Counted from the first letter of the stretch, positions 5,831-13,728 are shown. The stretch: DNA of 13,728 bases from Thiotrichaceae bacterium (GCA_027024625.1 JALVRY010000278.1:1-13728); one strand, 5' to 3'. Notes: a model not told the origin generated them from the letters alone. Numbers and translations are program-made.

Positions 5831-7965
5831 AATTTATTTTTAGTAGCTAATGTAAAATAGAAACTAGCTCCCTCTCCTTCGGAAGAGTCCACGTGCAACA
5901 TTGAATCGTGGCTTTCAATGATACTATAACTGATTGATAAACCTAAACCCATCCCCTCTGGCTTAGTAGTAACGAAAGGTGAAAAGATTTGTTCTGATAT
6001 ATCACTCGACAGACCAGGTCCTGTATCACTAATACGTATCTCTGCTAAGTCCTTTCCCTTAGGTGTCACCGCTATTTTAATACTAGCCACATCCTGTGTA
6101 TTTTTCATCGCATCAATCGCATTACGCACAAGATTTAAGATAACCTGTTCAATTTGAATATCTTGAGCAAAAACACACTTAACCCTACTGTCAATATGAG
6201 TCATTACATTAATATTATTTTTCTGAATTTCTACTTTCAAAAGTTCTAGTACTGTATTGATTATTTTAGAAATTTCAACTACTTGTTTATTTGAAGTTTC
6301 TTTATGTGCAAAGTGCCGGATATGACGAATGACCTCACCCGCACGCTCAGATTGCATTGCAATTTTTTCAACAACATCAGCACAGCGCTCCGTTTGTGGC
6401 TTGCCTGATTCAAGCATACGTACACAGGCTCTTGCATTCGTGGAAATTGCGGTGAGCGGCTGATTTAACTCATGTGCAATACTTGATGCAATTTCACCTA
6501 AGGTACTAAGGCGAGCCACGTGGTTAATTTGATTTTGATGCTCTTGACGCTTTTGTTCTACTCGGTTTCTCTCAGTAATATCACGGAAAACGACAACACT
6601 TCCTAATGTCTTACCCTTCTCATCTCGTATCGGTGTTGCACTATATTCAACTGGGAAACTTGTCCCATCTTTCTTCCAAAATACATCATCCGTAACAAAA
6701 CGAGGCTTATTATCTTTAAAAGTTAGATATACAGGACACTTATCTCTAGGATGATGACTACCATCACTATAGGTATGGTGAAGAATTTTATGCTGATTCT
6801 TGCCGATTAGGTCGCTGCTAGTCCAACCTGTTATCTTTTCCATAGCATGATTAATAAACGTAGAATTACCTTGAACATCCACCCCGTAAATTCCATCAGC
6901 TACAGAATCGAGAATTAATTTATTCTGACGCTCTAATGTCGCTTTTTCTCCTCTTAAATAACGATTTCGCTGTGTAACAAATATTGTAATAAACACCATG
7001 ACAACCAGTGCAAGCAAGCTAATCACTGCCCAGTACCAATACAGCTTTGCTGCTTCCCACAGGGTGAATTTTTCTTCATAAGGAGAAAGCCCCAGCTCTT
7101 TAAACAAATCATGAACAGGCTGATAGTCAAGTGGTACAGTCCAGCCTGAATAATTCCCTGATTTTGCAGCTGGATGGTTTTTAGGCATTTGCAATAAGGC
7201 AATGGCAACATCTTGAGCCAATCGTGTCGATGTGTGTTGCAGCCTACTGAAAGGCCATTCAGGATAAAGGCGTGTACTATGTATAAAAGGAAATTTCTTA
7301 TCCTGCCTTTGGTTTAATATTCGAAAATCTCCCTTCTTTATTATACCTGCAGTGATCATCCGCTCTAAAATATCTGTTCTTACTGTTCCTGCATCAACTT
7401 CCCCCTTGATGACAGACATCACAACATGATCATGTGTTTCACCAAATTGAACCGATTTGAAGTCACTATAGGGGCTTATGCCTTGAGCATTGAATTCTCT
7501 CCATGCCATTTGAAAACCTCCTAGAGAGGTTTTATCAACCGCCATAAAGGATTTCCCCACTATATCTTCCAATGAATTCATTTCGGGGTGTTTACTACTG
7601 GTAAATATTACCCCACCAAAAATATTATAAGGCTCATTTCCACGCCTATTATTCATTGTTGCCAAACGTGATACGCGATAGCGAACTTCGAGATTAACGT
7701 AAATCCCTGGATTCACTAGGATAAAGTCAACTTTCCCCTTCCCTACCGCATCATTAATTTCATCAAATTTTAAGGGTTGTATTTCAAAACAATAACCCGA
7801 TAGCTGTCGCGTTAGATATTCTGCTGTAGGCTTCCATGCTCTCTTTGTAATTTCATCACCACGATGGCTTAACACCCCAATTTTAATTACCTCTCCCTTC
7901 TCACAACCAACAGCTTGTGAAAAAAACAGAGAAAGAAAAAACATAAATAGGATTCTTTGCAACAT
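5827..7965 (-). CDS. PhnD-like/PAS sensor histidine kinase (TtrS/ThsS-like)
   Basis: A membrane-bound sensor kinase of 712 residues. Order: N-terminal signal/anchor (1-20); periplasmic phosphonate-binding-like (PhnD) domain (about 25-290, starting IKIGVLSHRG); transmembrane helix (about 311-331); PAS domain (about 345-465, ending FRDITERN); HisKA domain with phospho-acceptor H498 in AHELNQPLTAIS; HATPase with N-box NLVRNAIDAM (N615), G1 DTGPG (647-651) and GMGLGLSI (671-678). PhnD-like input coupled to a FixJ-type regulator is the arrangement of tetrathionate sensor TtrS and thiosulfate sensor ThsS. Next to sox genes, a thiosulfate or tetrathionate ligand is the natural inference, though not provable from sequence. 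The start at 7965 lacks a good Shine-Dalgarno. A second Met at residue 8 would shorten the signal peptide and lose its basic residue. Confidence 0.93.
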   Translation of the reverse strand: MLQRILFMFFLSLFFSQAVGCEKGEVIKIGVLSHRGDEITKRAWKPTAEYLTRQLSGYCFEIQPLKFDEINDAVGKGKVDFILVNPGIYVNLEVRYRVSRLATMNNRRGNEPYNIFGGVIFTSSKHPEMNSLEDIVGKSFMAVDKTSLGGFQMAWREFNAQGISPYSDFKSVQFGETHDHVVMSVIKGEVDAGTVRTDILERMITAGIIKKGDFRILNQRQDKKFPFIHSTRLYPEWPFSRLQHTSTRLAQDVAIALLQMPKNHPAAKSGNYSGWTVPLDYQPVHDLFKELGLSPYEEKFTLWEAAKLYWYWAVISLLALVVMVFITIFVTQRNRYLRGEKATLERQNKLILDSVADGIYGVDVQGNSTFINHAMEKITGWTSSDLIGKNQHKILHHTYSDGSHHPRDKCPVYLTFKDNKPRFVTDDVFWKKDGTSFPVEYSATPIRDEKGKTLGSVVVFRDITERNRVEQKRQEHQNQINHVARLSTLGEIASSIAHELNQPLTAISTNARACVRMLESGKPQTERCADVVEKIAMQSERAGEVIRHIRHFAHKETSNKQVVEISKIINTVLELLKVEIQKNNINVMTHIDSRVKCVFAQDIQIEQVILNLVRNAIDAMKNTQDVASIKIAVTPKGKDLAEIRISDTGPGLSSDISEQIFSPFVTTKPEGMGLGLSISYSIIESHDSMLHVDSSEGEGASFYFTLATKNKL

Positions 7966-8028
7966 ATATAAAGAGTTTGGAGATTAAAAGAGATGGGATA
8001 CTAAAAGTATTATAGAGGAAGATCACGC

Positions 8029-8049
8029 TTAGTAATGAGAATTTACTAA
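8029..8049. promoter_or_regulatory. dyad TTAGTAA-N7-TTACTAA upstream of the sensor kinase
   Basis: Perfect 7-bp arms TTAGTAA (8029-8035) and TTACTAA (8043-8049) are separated by seven bases, 64 bp upstream of the kinase start. The octamer TACTAAAA occurs in direct orientation at 7999-8006 and 8044-8051. It could be an operator of the kinase-regulator operon, but the arms are AT-only apart from one base, so chance is a real alternative. Confidence 0.35.
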
Positions 8050-8132
8050 AAAGAGCTATAAAACATCATCTGGACGATGACCAAGGTGACAGCATTCCAG
8101 TCACAAGTATCGCTAGTGTAAAATACTGGTTT

Positions 8133-8179
8133 AAAATACGGGGAGTTCACCAAACTTTGATAATCTCCCCCTGTATTTT
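8133..8179 (-). terminator. GC-rich hairpin, possible terminator between lipoprotein gene and kinase
   Basis: The arms AAAATAC-GGGGAG (8133-8145) and CTCCCC-CT-GTATTTT (8165-8179) pair over 13 bp with a 2-nt bulge around a 19-nt loop. On the minus strand the stem ends in GTATTTT then AAAC, so the U-run is only four bases; on the plus strand it ends with five T. It lies about 155 bp after the lipoprotein stop and about 170 bp before the kinase start, in the 367-bp gap 7966-8332 that otherwise shows no gene. A bidirectional-looking terminator is plausible; a leader-RNA structure for the kinase is the alternative. Confidence 0.45.
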
Positions 8180-8332
8180 TAATATCATTACGCTGGAATT
8201 TTTTGATCTGTAACGCAAGACATTCTCGAACCATGTAACTGAAATAACAGCACTAAGCAGGAGGGCATAGTTAAAGAACGAAAAATCAACGGGTTAATGT
8301 TTAAATTAATATCGCATACACAGTTAAGTTAC

Positions 8333-8968
8333 TTATCTCCGCCTTCTACCAAATGAGAAACCACGGCGCTTACGCGGTTGTTGTGTGCGAGGTTTTGGTT
8401 TTGCCGGTTGTTGAACACTAGGCTTCGGACGTGGCTTGACCGTTTTTGAAATCGCCGCAGCAGGTCGAGTCGCTGCCTGCTGACGTTGTTTGAAATTTGA
8501 ATTGCGTGATAATTTGTTAGCGAGCATTCCGCCAATAAGAGAACCAGCAGCAGATGCCAATATCATCTCACCTAAACCCAGACCAGAAGACGCCTCTGCT
8601 GAGGTTTCTTGAATCAAAGCAGAACTTCCATCTTCAACCTTTTTAGCTTCTGCTTCTGCTAAAGCTTTAAGCTCTTCGTTGCTCATCACAACTTCCGTAC
8701 CATCCAACTTTTTAAGTACGGCTCGAGTTGAACCTGTGGTTTCGTGCCTTTCTGCTAAAACATATTTATCAGGATTACTAGCCGTTTGTTCAATCACAAG
8801 AAAGTAGTTCTGCTCTTGCAAATCTGCTTGGAGCGTTTCTAAATTTTCGGCATCACTCTGTTGATTTGCATCTTGAGAACCACCGCACCCTTGTAAACTT
8901 GCCAATAAAACAAGTCCAAATCCAAGAGCAACAGCCTTTACATTCTTATTTTTTCCAAACGTCTTCAT
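8333..8968 (-). CDS. putative lipoprotein of unknown function with glycine-zipper and Arg-rich C-terminus
   Basis: I do not recognise this family. The 211-residue product begins with a basic N-terminus and hydrophobic stretch ending LASLQGC, a plausible lipobox with the lipidated cysteine at residue 28. Residue 29 is Gly, not Asp, which would favour outer-membrane sorting. The mature part has an acidic region (about 31-120, Glu/Gln-rich), then a Gly/Ala/Leu-rich segment (about 129-150, GLGLGEMI to GSLIGGMLANKL) like a glycine-zipper membrane or oligomerisation segment. The last 35 residues are Pro/Lys/Arg/Gln-rich (repeats of KPRPKP type) and end in FGRRRR. Such a basic tail suggests binding to polyanions such as peptidoglycan-linked polymers, LPS or nucleic acid, but this is speculative. 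The start at 8968 has a weak GGG site inside a small hairpin. It lies 43 bp behind the small secreted-protein gene. Confidence 0.75.
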   Translation of the reverse strand: MKTFGKNKNVKAVALGFGLVLLASLQGCGGSQDANQQSDAENLETLQADLQEQNYFLVIEQTASNPDKYVLAERHETTGSTRAVLKKLDGTEVVMSNEELKALAEAEAKKVEDGSSALIQETSAEASSGLGLGEMILASAAGSLIGGMLANKLSRNSNFKQRQQAATRPAAAISKTVKPRPKPSVQQPAKPKPRTQQPRKRRGFSFGRRRR

Positions 8969-8975
8969 AATTTAC

Positions 8976-8995
8976 CCAGCATTATTAATAGCTGG
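8976..8995 (-). other. small intercistronic hairpin overlapping the lipoprotein ribosome-binding site
   Basis: CCAGC (8976-8980) and GCTGG (8991-8995) pair around a 10-nt AT loop in the 43-bp gap. On the minus-strand mRNA the 3' arm contains the only G-run upstream of the lipoprotein ATG, so folding could reduce its translation. The stem is only five base pairs, so the effect would be modest. Confidence 0.3.
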
Positions 8996-9011
8996 CAAAT
9001 TCTAAAGAGAG

Positions 9012-9320
9012 TTACTTTGCAGTGCAAGCGTAACGAATATATTTAAACTCTCCCGTTGTCGTAATCATCTTAACAATATGACAATTTGGAAAACCTGGCT
9101 TCGCTGTACGCTTGGTATAAATAATACGTCCTTTATGCAGTTTTTTGACAGCTGTTTTTACTTGCAGTGTCGATAGATGACCTGTGGATGTGTCTGGAAT
9201 GTTAACAGTTGCTGCTTGTGCAACGCCCGCAGACCACATGAAGGTTGTAAGAATAGATGCTTTTGTTGCAGACACAATAAAACGACGCACGGATTGACGT
9301 GCATTAATACTAAAGCCCAT
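9012..9320 (-). CDS. small secreted protein of unknown function
   Basis: Not recognised with confidence. The 102-residue product has a signal peptide of about 36 residues (basic n-region with VRR, hydrophobic core, AQA before the likely cut). The mature part, about 66 residues, has two cysteines (C80 and C99) that could form a disulfide. The segment around GRIIYTKR to HIVKMITTTGEFKYIRYAC has the rhythm of a PepSY-like strand pattern, a weak resemblance only. The start at 9320 has GGGGA at about six bases. It is followed 43 bp later by the lipoprotein gene on the same strand, so the two may form an operon of exported proteins. Confidence 0.7.
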   Translation of the reverse strand: MGFSINARQSVRRFIVSATKASILTTFMWSAGVAQAATVNIPDTSTGHLSTLQVKTAVKKLHKGRIIYTKRTAKPGFPNCHIVKMITTTGEFKYIRYACTAK

Positions 9321-9435
9321 AGTAATTCCCCAATTATTATCGGATGGTTAAAAAATGGTTGACCTGCCGTTTGGCGTTATTGCTTTAGTACAAATGCGGT
9401 TAAGTTGGCACTGTACACTTATGGTCGACAATATT

Positions 9436-9454
9436 GAAAAGCATATTGCTTTTC
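9436..9454. repeat. perfect 8-bp inverted repeat upstream of the small secreted-protein gene
   Basis: GAAAAGCA (9436-9443) and TGCTTTTC (9447-9454) are separated by TAT. It lies about 116 bp upstream of the start of the small secreted-protein gene and about 290 bp beyond the argB stop. The 3-nt spacer allows either an operator or a tight hairpin. No poly-U follows on the minus strand. Confidence 0.4.
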
Positions 9455-9536
9455 CCCTGTTTTATGATTACACAGCAAGTCGATCAGCTACTATCCATAA
9501 CCCCCGTTACATCTAAGCTGATTTAGCACCGAAATG

Positions 9537-9576
9537 CCGCATACCTCATGTGGGAGCAATCTAATGAAACATTGCT
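9537..9576. other. two tandem small hairpins in the argB downstream region
   Basis: The 421-bp stretch 9321-9741 holds no supported gene and no recognisable tRNA. It contains two adjacent stems: CCGCAT/ATGTGG (9537-9553, one G-T pair, 5-nt loop) and AGCAAT/ATTGCT (9555-9576, 10-nt loop). They are separated by one base. They could belong to an argB mRNA tail or to an unannotated small RNA; no promoter or U-tract supports either. Confidence 0.25.
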
Positions 9577-9741
9577 GAAGAGAGGCTGAACAAGTGTGTT
9601 AGAATAGACTAAATATTAATCAATTACTGCTGCTTCTTGATGTCACACATGAATTTACAGCCTCTTTATGCTTATTTAACAGATACTTATAAATAAAAGT
9701 TATCAAGTTAGATTAATATATTCACATTTTATTTAAAAATA

Positions 9742-10632
<891 letters not shown>

Positions 10633-10778
10633 TTAGAGAGGAGATTAACAAAAGCTGAAGTATATATTAGGTGGCTAACTGAGCATAGCAAGCCGACTAC
10701 GGAAAGTTGAATTTGGTGTATCACAATTGAAGTCAAAATATATTAATTCATTTTAAATGACTGATTTTAATTAAAAAC

Positions 10779-10801
10779 AAGACTAAAAGATTAAGACTAA
10801 A
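10779..10801. repeat. 14-bp-spaced direct repeat AAGACTAAA in the argB/protease divergent region
   Basis: AAGACTAAA occurs at 10779-10787 and 10793-10801, in the 306-bp region 10627-10932 between divergent argB and the protease gene. This region must hold both promoters, but no convincing -35/-10 pair was found; a TATACT box without a matching -35 faces argB near 10645-10650. The direct repeat could be a regulator site or chance in AT-rich DNA. Confidence 0.3.
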
Positions 10802-10832
10802 TTCAGTTTTGATGCTATCATTAGGAGGCGTT

Positions 10833-10874
10833 GTGGCAAGAATGCTACACCGTATTATTTTTACACATATATGA
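10833..10874 (+). CDS. possible 13-codon leader ORF upstream of the protease gene
   Basis: A perfect AGGAGG (10823-10828) stands four bases before GTG 10833, which opens a 13-codon frame (MARMLHRIIFTHI) ending at TGA 10874. The same Shine-Dalgarno is too close (2 nt) to the TTG at 10831 that would give the protease a 34-residue N-terminal extension. The ORF ends 58 bp before the protease ATG. It could be a leader peptide or a relic of an older start site. Evidence is a single motif, so confidence is low. Confidence 0.25.
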   Translation: MARMLHRIIFTHI

Positions 10875-10932
10875 TGTTTTTTGGCAAAGCTACTGTTTAA
10901 CAGGGCAAACTTGTCTTTGTGGGGTTTTAGGT

Positions 10933-12006
10933 ATGATTGTACAACATATCATTCAGCGTTCATTCTACTGCATTGCTTTACTAAGTATAAGCACCATCAG
11001 TGCCTGCTCAATAACCATAACCCCGGGCTTTGGCAAAGCTAGCCATCAAACATCTACCGCCCCAATGCTTAGAGGTGTATTACCCGCTGTTGTTAACGTC
11101 TTTTCTGAAGGAAAGAATGTCAACTGCACGAGATTTCTACCCAAAAATCCCAAGATAAGGAAGCAGTTTGAACTTGATAAAAACCCTCTGGAAAAATGCA
11201 TGGAGCAAAGCCAAGGCTCCGGCGTTATTATCGATGCAAAAAAGGGCTTAATCGTAACGAATTATCATAATGTAGAAAATGCTCAGCGAACAATCATTAC
11301 ATTGCAAGATAGACGACAGGTTAATGCAAAAATTGTAGGCACTGATCCTGAAACTGACCTCGCCCTACTTAAAATTACTGCCAAAAAATTATCTGCTCTA
11401 CCTTTAACAAATGCTGACAAACAACTTGAGACAGGTGATTTTCTTGTCGCCATTGGTAGCCCCTTTGGTTTAGATCACAGTGTTTCATTTGGTATTGTCA
11501 GCGCATTAGGACGCTCAGGTTTAGGCTTGGAAGGTTATGAAGATTTCATTCAAACAGATGCCGCTATTAATGTAGGGAATTCGGGTGGTGCAATTGTCTC
11601 CATGAATGGCAAGCTTGTTGGTATCAGTAGTGCAATTGTTGGCGCTAATAACAGTAATACAGGTATAGGGTTTGCTATACCTGGCAGCATGGCTAAAGCC
11701 GTTGTCGAACAGCTTGCAAAATATGGCGAGGTTAAGCGCGGTCAAATAGGCATTATGATCGATGACATAATGCTTGATGATAAAATTAGAGCCGTCATCA
11801 CCACTGTACTTACAGACTCACCTGCTGATAAAGCGGGCTTGAAAGCAGGCGATATTGTTCTGACTTACAATGGCGAAGCCGTTTATGGATCGAACAAATT
11901 GCATAACGCCCTAGGACTTATGCGGGTTGGTGAAAAAGTCACCTTGGGTATCCTTCGGAATCACAAGCATAAAACCATCAGCGTTGTTCTTGGCATGCGA
12001 GTCTAA
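10933..12006 (+). CDS. HtrA/Deg-family serine protease with one PDZ domain, putative lipoprotein
   Basis: A periplasmic S1C protease, probably for degrading or sensing damaged envelope proteins. From ATG 10933 the product is 357 residues. The trypsin-like domain (about 45-260) shows the catalytic triad H112 (VTNYHNV), D142 (DPETDLALLKI) and S217 (NVGNSGGAI). One PDZ domain follows (about 270-355, SPADKAGLKAGDIVLTYNG). One PDZ and the length resemble DegS or short DegQ-like enzymes more than two-PDZ DegP. The N-terminus has a hydrophobic stretch ending TISAC, a lipobox-like site with C25, suggesting membrane anchoring through lipid rather than a DegS-type helix. Two further cysteines (C65, C89) flank a Lys-rich loop. 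A frame extension to TTG 10831 is judged unlikely because it adds Trp/Cys/Tyr-rich sequence before the signal. It converges on the Sel1 gene, 80 bp away, with no clear terminator between. Confidence 0.9.
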   Translation: MIVQHIIQRSFYCIALLSISTISACSITITPGFGKASHQTSTAPMLRGVLPAVVNVFSEGKNVNCTRFLPKNPKIRKQFELDKNPLEKCMEQSQGSGVIIDAKKGLIVTNYHNVENAQRTIITLQDRRQVNAKIVGTDPETDLALLKITAKKLSALPLTNADKQLETGDFLVAIGSPFGLDHSVSFGIVSALGRSGLGLEGYEDFIQTDAAINVGNSGGAIVSMNGKLVGISSAIVGANNSNTGIGFAIPGSMAKAVVEQLAKYGEVKRGQIGIMIDDIMLDDKIRAVITTVLTDSPADKAGLKAGDIVLTYNGEAVYGSNKLHNALGLMRVGEKVTLGILRNHKHKTISVVLGMRV

Positions 12007-12086
12007 GATAGCATTTGCCTCAAGGAAGTTATTGCATTTAATCAAGCCCTAAATATTGGAAGCAACACTTTATTCTCACCCATAAG

Positions 12087-13728
12087 CTATTCACTTGGAG
12101 CTTTTAGTAGCATATCAAGATTACGCTGAGCGTTTGGATTACCTTGTTCTGCGGCACGTCTAAACATTAGCTCCGCCCTATTTCGATCTTTTATTACACC
12201 TTTCCCCATAATATATAAGACACCAAGATTATTTTGAGCTTCAGAGAAACCATTATTCGATGCACGTTTGTACCATTGTGCTGCTTCATAATAATCCTGA
12301 TCCATGCCTCTACCATCTTCGTAGAGTAAGCCTAAATTATATTGAGCTTGTGCAAACCCTTGATCTGCCGCTTTACGATACCATTCTGCTGCTAGTTCAT
12401 AATCTTGGGGCATTCCCGCTTTACCATCTTCATATAATGAGCCTAATAATAACTGACTTTCAGCATCACCTGCTGCAGCTCCTCGTCTAATAGCAGCAAC
12501 ATCTATGTCTGCGTCTTCCTGCCCCAGATGTGCATTATCTTTATTAACACCAGAAGCAGAAACAGACGGTGTTGTATGTTTCGGTATGTTCTTTACTACT
12601 TCTTGTTTTGGTGAAGCAACTTCTTTTGCAGGAATGGGTCTTGGTGTTGGCGCAGTAATACTCGCAACACGGATTTGTTCCTGTGGCTCTTCCAACTTCT
12701 CTGCATTCTCGGCAAGCTGCACCACTGGCTTTTGTTCATCTATAAAACGTGTTTGACTAGGTTCAGTAATTTCCGTTGCTGCTGTACTTCCAATTTCTAA
12801 GGGAGCTTGTTCTGTAATTTCTACTGGTGTCTCTGCCGTAGTTATTTCAGTTGGCATTGAGACTTGTGAGTTAGGATTGCTTTGAGGTGTAAAAGCACCT
12901 TCTGAAGCAATCAATGCAATTCTTGCAGGCATATTGCCTTGCTCAGATGACAGCTTGAACCATTTTTTTGCAAGATTTTCATCTTGCTTAACTAAATCTC
13001 CATTAGCATATAATAAGCCTAAACTATACTGAGCATCAGCGTTACCCGCTTGCGCTGCACGTCGATACCAAGATACAGCCTTTTTTCCATCATCAGGATT
13101 GCTCATATTTTCTCGATATAGCATCGCTAGAGCATATTGAGCTTTTGCATTATTTGCATTTGCAGCACGCGTTAACCAATGAATAGCTTGATATACATTC
13201 TCTTCGACACCATTCCCTGCACGATACATTAATCCAAGTTGATATTGAGATTCACTATCTCCCTGTGCGGCTTGTGCTTGTAAGTTTTCGACCGGCTGAT
13301 TATTTACTGAGGCATTCTGTCGGTTTTGATACCAGCTCTCTATTCCCCCTTCTGTTTTTTGTGCCACTTGCTCTTTTTCATTTTTTTTCTTTCGAGAAAA
13401 CAACTTTCCAAATAAGCCCCTTTTCTTTTCTTGTTCATCTGCTATCTGGATCTGTTCTTGAGATTCTTTCTTTTTCCGAGAAAATAATTTACCCAGTAAA
13501 CCTTTCTTCTCTTTTTTTTCAGCACTATCAATCGCCACTACTGTTGAGTCAATGGAATCATTAGACAATACTCCGCCTTCATCTTCTAATGTTAGCGGAC
13601 GAGAATCCATAGCGACCGACTGATCTAATGAATAACTTGGAGTAGTTGGCATTGCTTGAGGTTCTGCTGCTGCACTAATATCTAGTGTTTTTTGAACAAT
13701 TTCCTCAGCCGGTGGCGGTTGTACATCA
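12087..13728 (-). CDS. Sel1-repeat (TPR-like) protein with duplicated basic motif (5' end outside window)
   Basis: The frame stays open to the right edge: the 25 codons before ATG 13652 (starting DVQPPPAEE) contain no stop, so the gene is probably 5'-truncated; 13652 is only the first visible ATG. Numbering from it, the protein has 521 residues. A near-duplicate basic motif, GLxGKLFSRKKK, occurs at 51-62 and 79-90, each within Lys/Glu-rich sequence. Three Sel1-like repeats lie at about 131-250 (QYQLGLMYRAGNGV type). A Pro/Thr/Glu-rich linker (about 251-390) follows, then three more repeats at 393-516 (QYNLGLLYEDGRGM type). Sel1 repeats form helical scaffolds for protein binding. No signal peptide is visible in the retained part. 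Partner and function are unknown. Confidence 0.88.
   Translation of the reverse strand, partial: DVQPPPAEEIVQKTLDISAAAEPQAMPTTPSYSLDQSVAMDSRPLTLEDEGGVLSNDSIDSTVVAIDSAEKKEKKGLLGKLFSRKKKESQEQIQIADEQEKKRGLFGKLFSRKKKNEKEQVAQKTEGGIESWYQNRQNASVNNQPVENLQAQAAQGDSESQYQLGLMYRAGNGVEENVYQAIHWLTRAANANNAKAQYALAMLYRENMSNPDDGKKAVSWYRRAAQAGNADAQYSLGLLYANGDLVKQDENLAKKWFKLSSEQGNMPARIALIASEGAFTPQSNPNSQVSMPTEITTAETPVEITEQAPLEIGSTAATEITEPSQTRFIDEQKPVVQLAENAEKLEEPQEQIRVASITAPTPRPIPAKEVASPKQEVVKNIPKHTTPSVSASGVNKDNAHLGQEDADIDVAAIRRGAAAGDAESQLLLGSLYEDGKAGMPQDYELAAEWYRKAADQGFAQAQYNLGLLYEDGRGMDQDYYEAAQWYKRASNNGFSEAQNNLGVLYIMGKGVIKDRNRAELMFRRAAEQGNPNAQRNLDMLLKAPSE

Noticed and set aside
8046..8234. 62-codon minus-strand frame between lipoprotein gene and kinase
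   Set aside because: No Shine-Dalgarno, no protein character, and it spans the terminator-like hairpin at 8133-8179.
12007..12086. Terminator between the convergent protease and Sel1 genes
   Set aside because: No stem of useful length with a T-run was found in the 80-bp gap.

Overview
The window reads as chromosome of a low-G+C, sulfur-oxidising proteobacterium, most likely a gammaproteobacterium. The basis is a periplasmic thiosulfate-oxidation (Sox) cluster with the accessory protein SoxK, a TtrS/ThsS-type sensor kinase, and ordinary housekeeping genes (argB, an HtrA-family protease). No IS element, tRNA, rRNA, CRISPR array or phage gene was seen. Species assignment is inference.

Layout. 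Positions 1-4827 (minus strand) hold the Sox genes in the transcription order soxX-soxA-soxK-(254 bp gap)-soxY-soxZ-(286 bp gap)-soxB. soxB runs off the left edge. Together they encode the c-type cytochrome pair SoxXA with SoxK, the sulfur carrier SoxYZ and the hydrolase SoxB. soxCD is not in view. Positions 4828-5203 form the soxX upstream region, with a possible promoter and two dyad sites. Positions 5204-7965 (minus strand) encode a translationally coupled two-component system. It pairs a hybrid PhnD-like/PAS histidine kinase with a FixJ/NarL-type response regulator and resembles tetrathionate/thiosulfate sensors. It lies directly upstream of sox on the same strand, so it is the natural candidate regulator.

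Positions 8333-9320 (minus strand) encode two exported proteins of unknown function: a lipoprotein with a glycine-zipper and an arginine-rich tail, and a small secreted two-cysteine protein. Positions 9321-9741 are non-coding with several inverted repeats. Positions 9742-10626 (minus strand) are argB, which contains a nine-G homopolymer. Positions 10933-12006 (plus strand) encode a putative lipoprotein HtrA-like serine protease with one PDZ domain. A tiny possible leader ORF with a strong Shine-Dalgarno lies upstream of it. Positions 12087-13728 (minus strand) encode a Sel1-repeat protein with a duplicated basic motif, cut by the right edge.

The strongest functional theme is a thiosulfate-sensing and thiosulfate-oxidising module. 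The predicted sensor kinase and regulator sit next to a Sox operon whose upstream region contains an almost perfect 21-bp palindrome. The individual gene families are known. The specific regulatory wiring and the two unknown exported proteins are the less-described parts.
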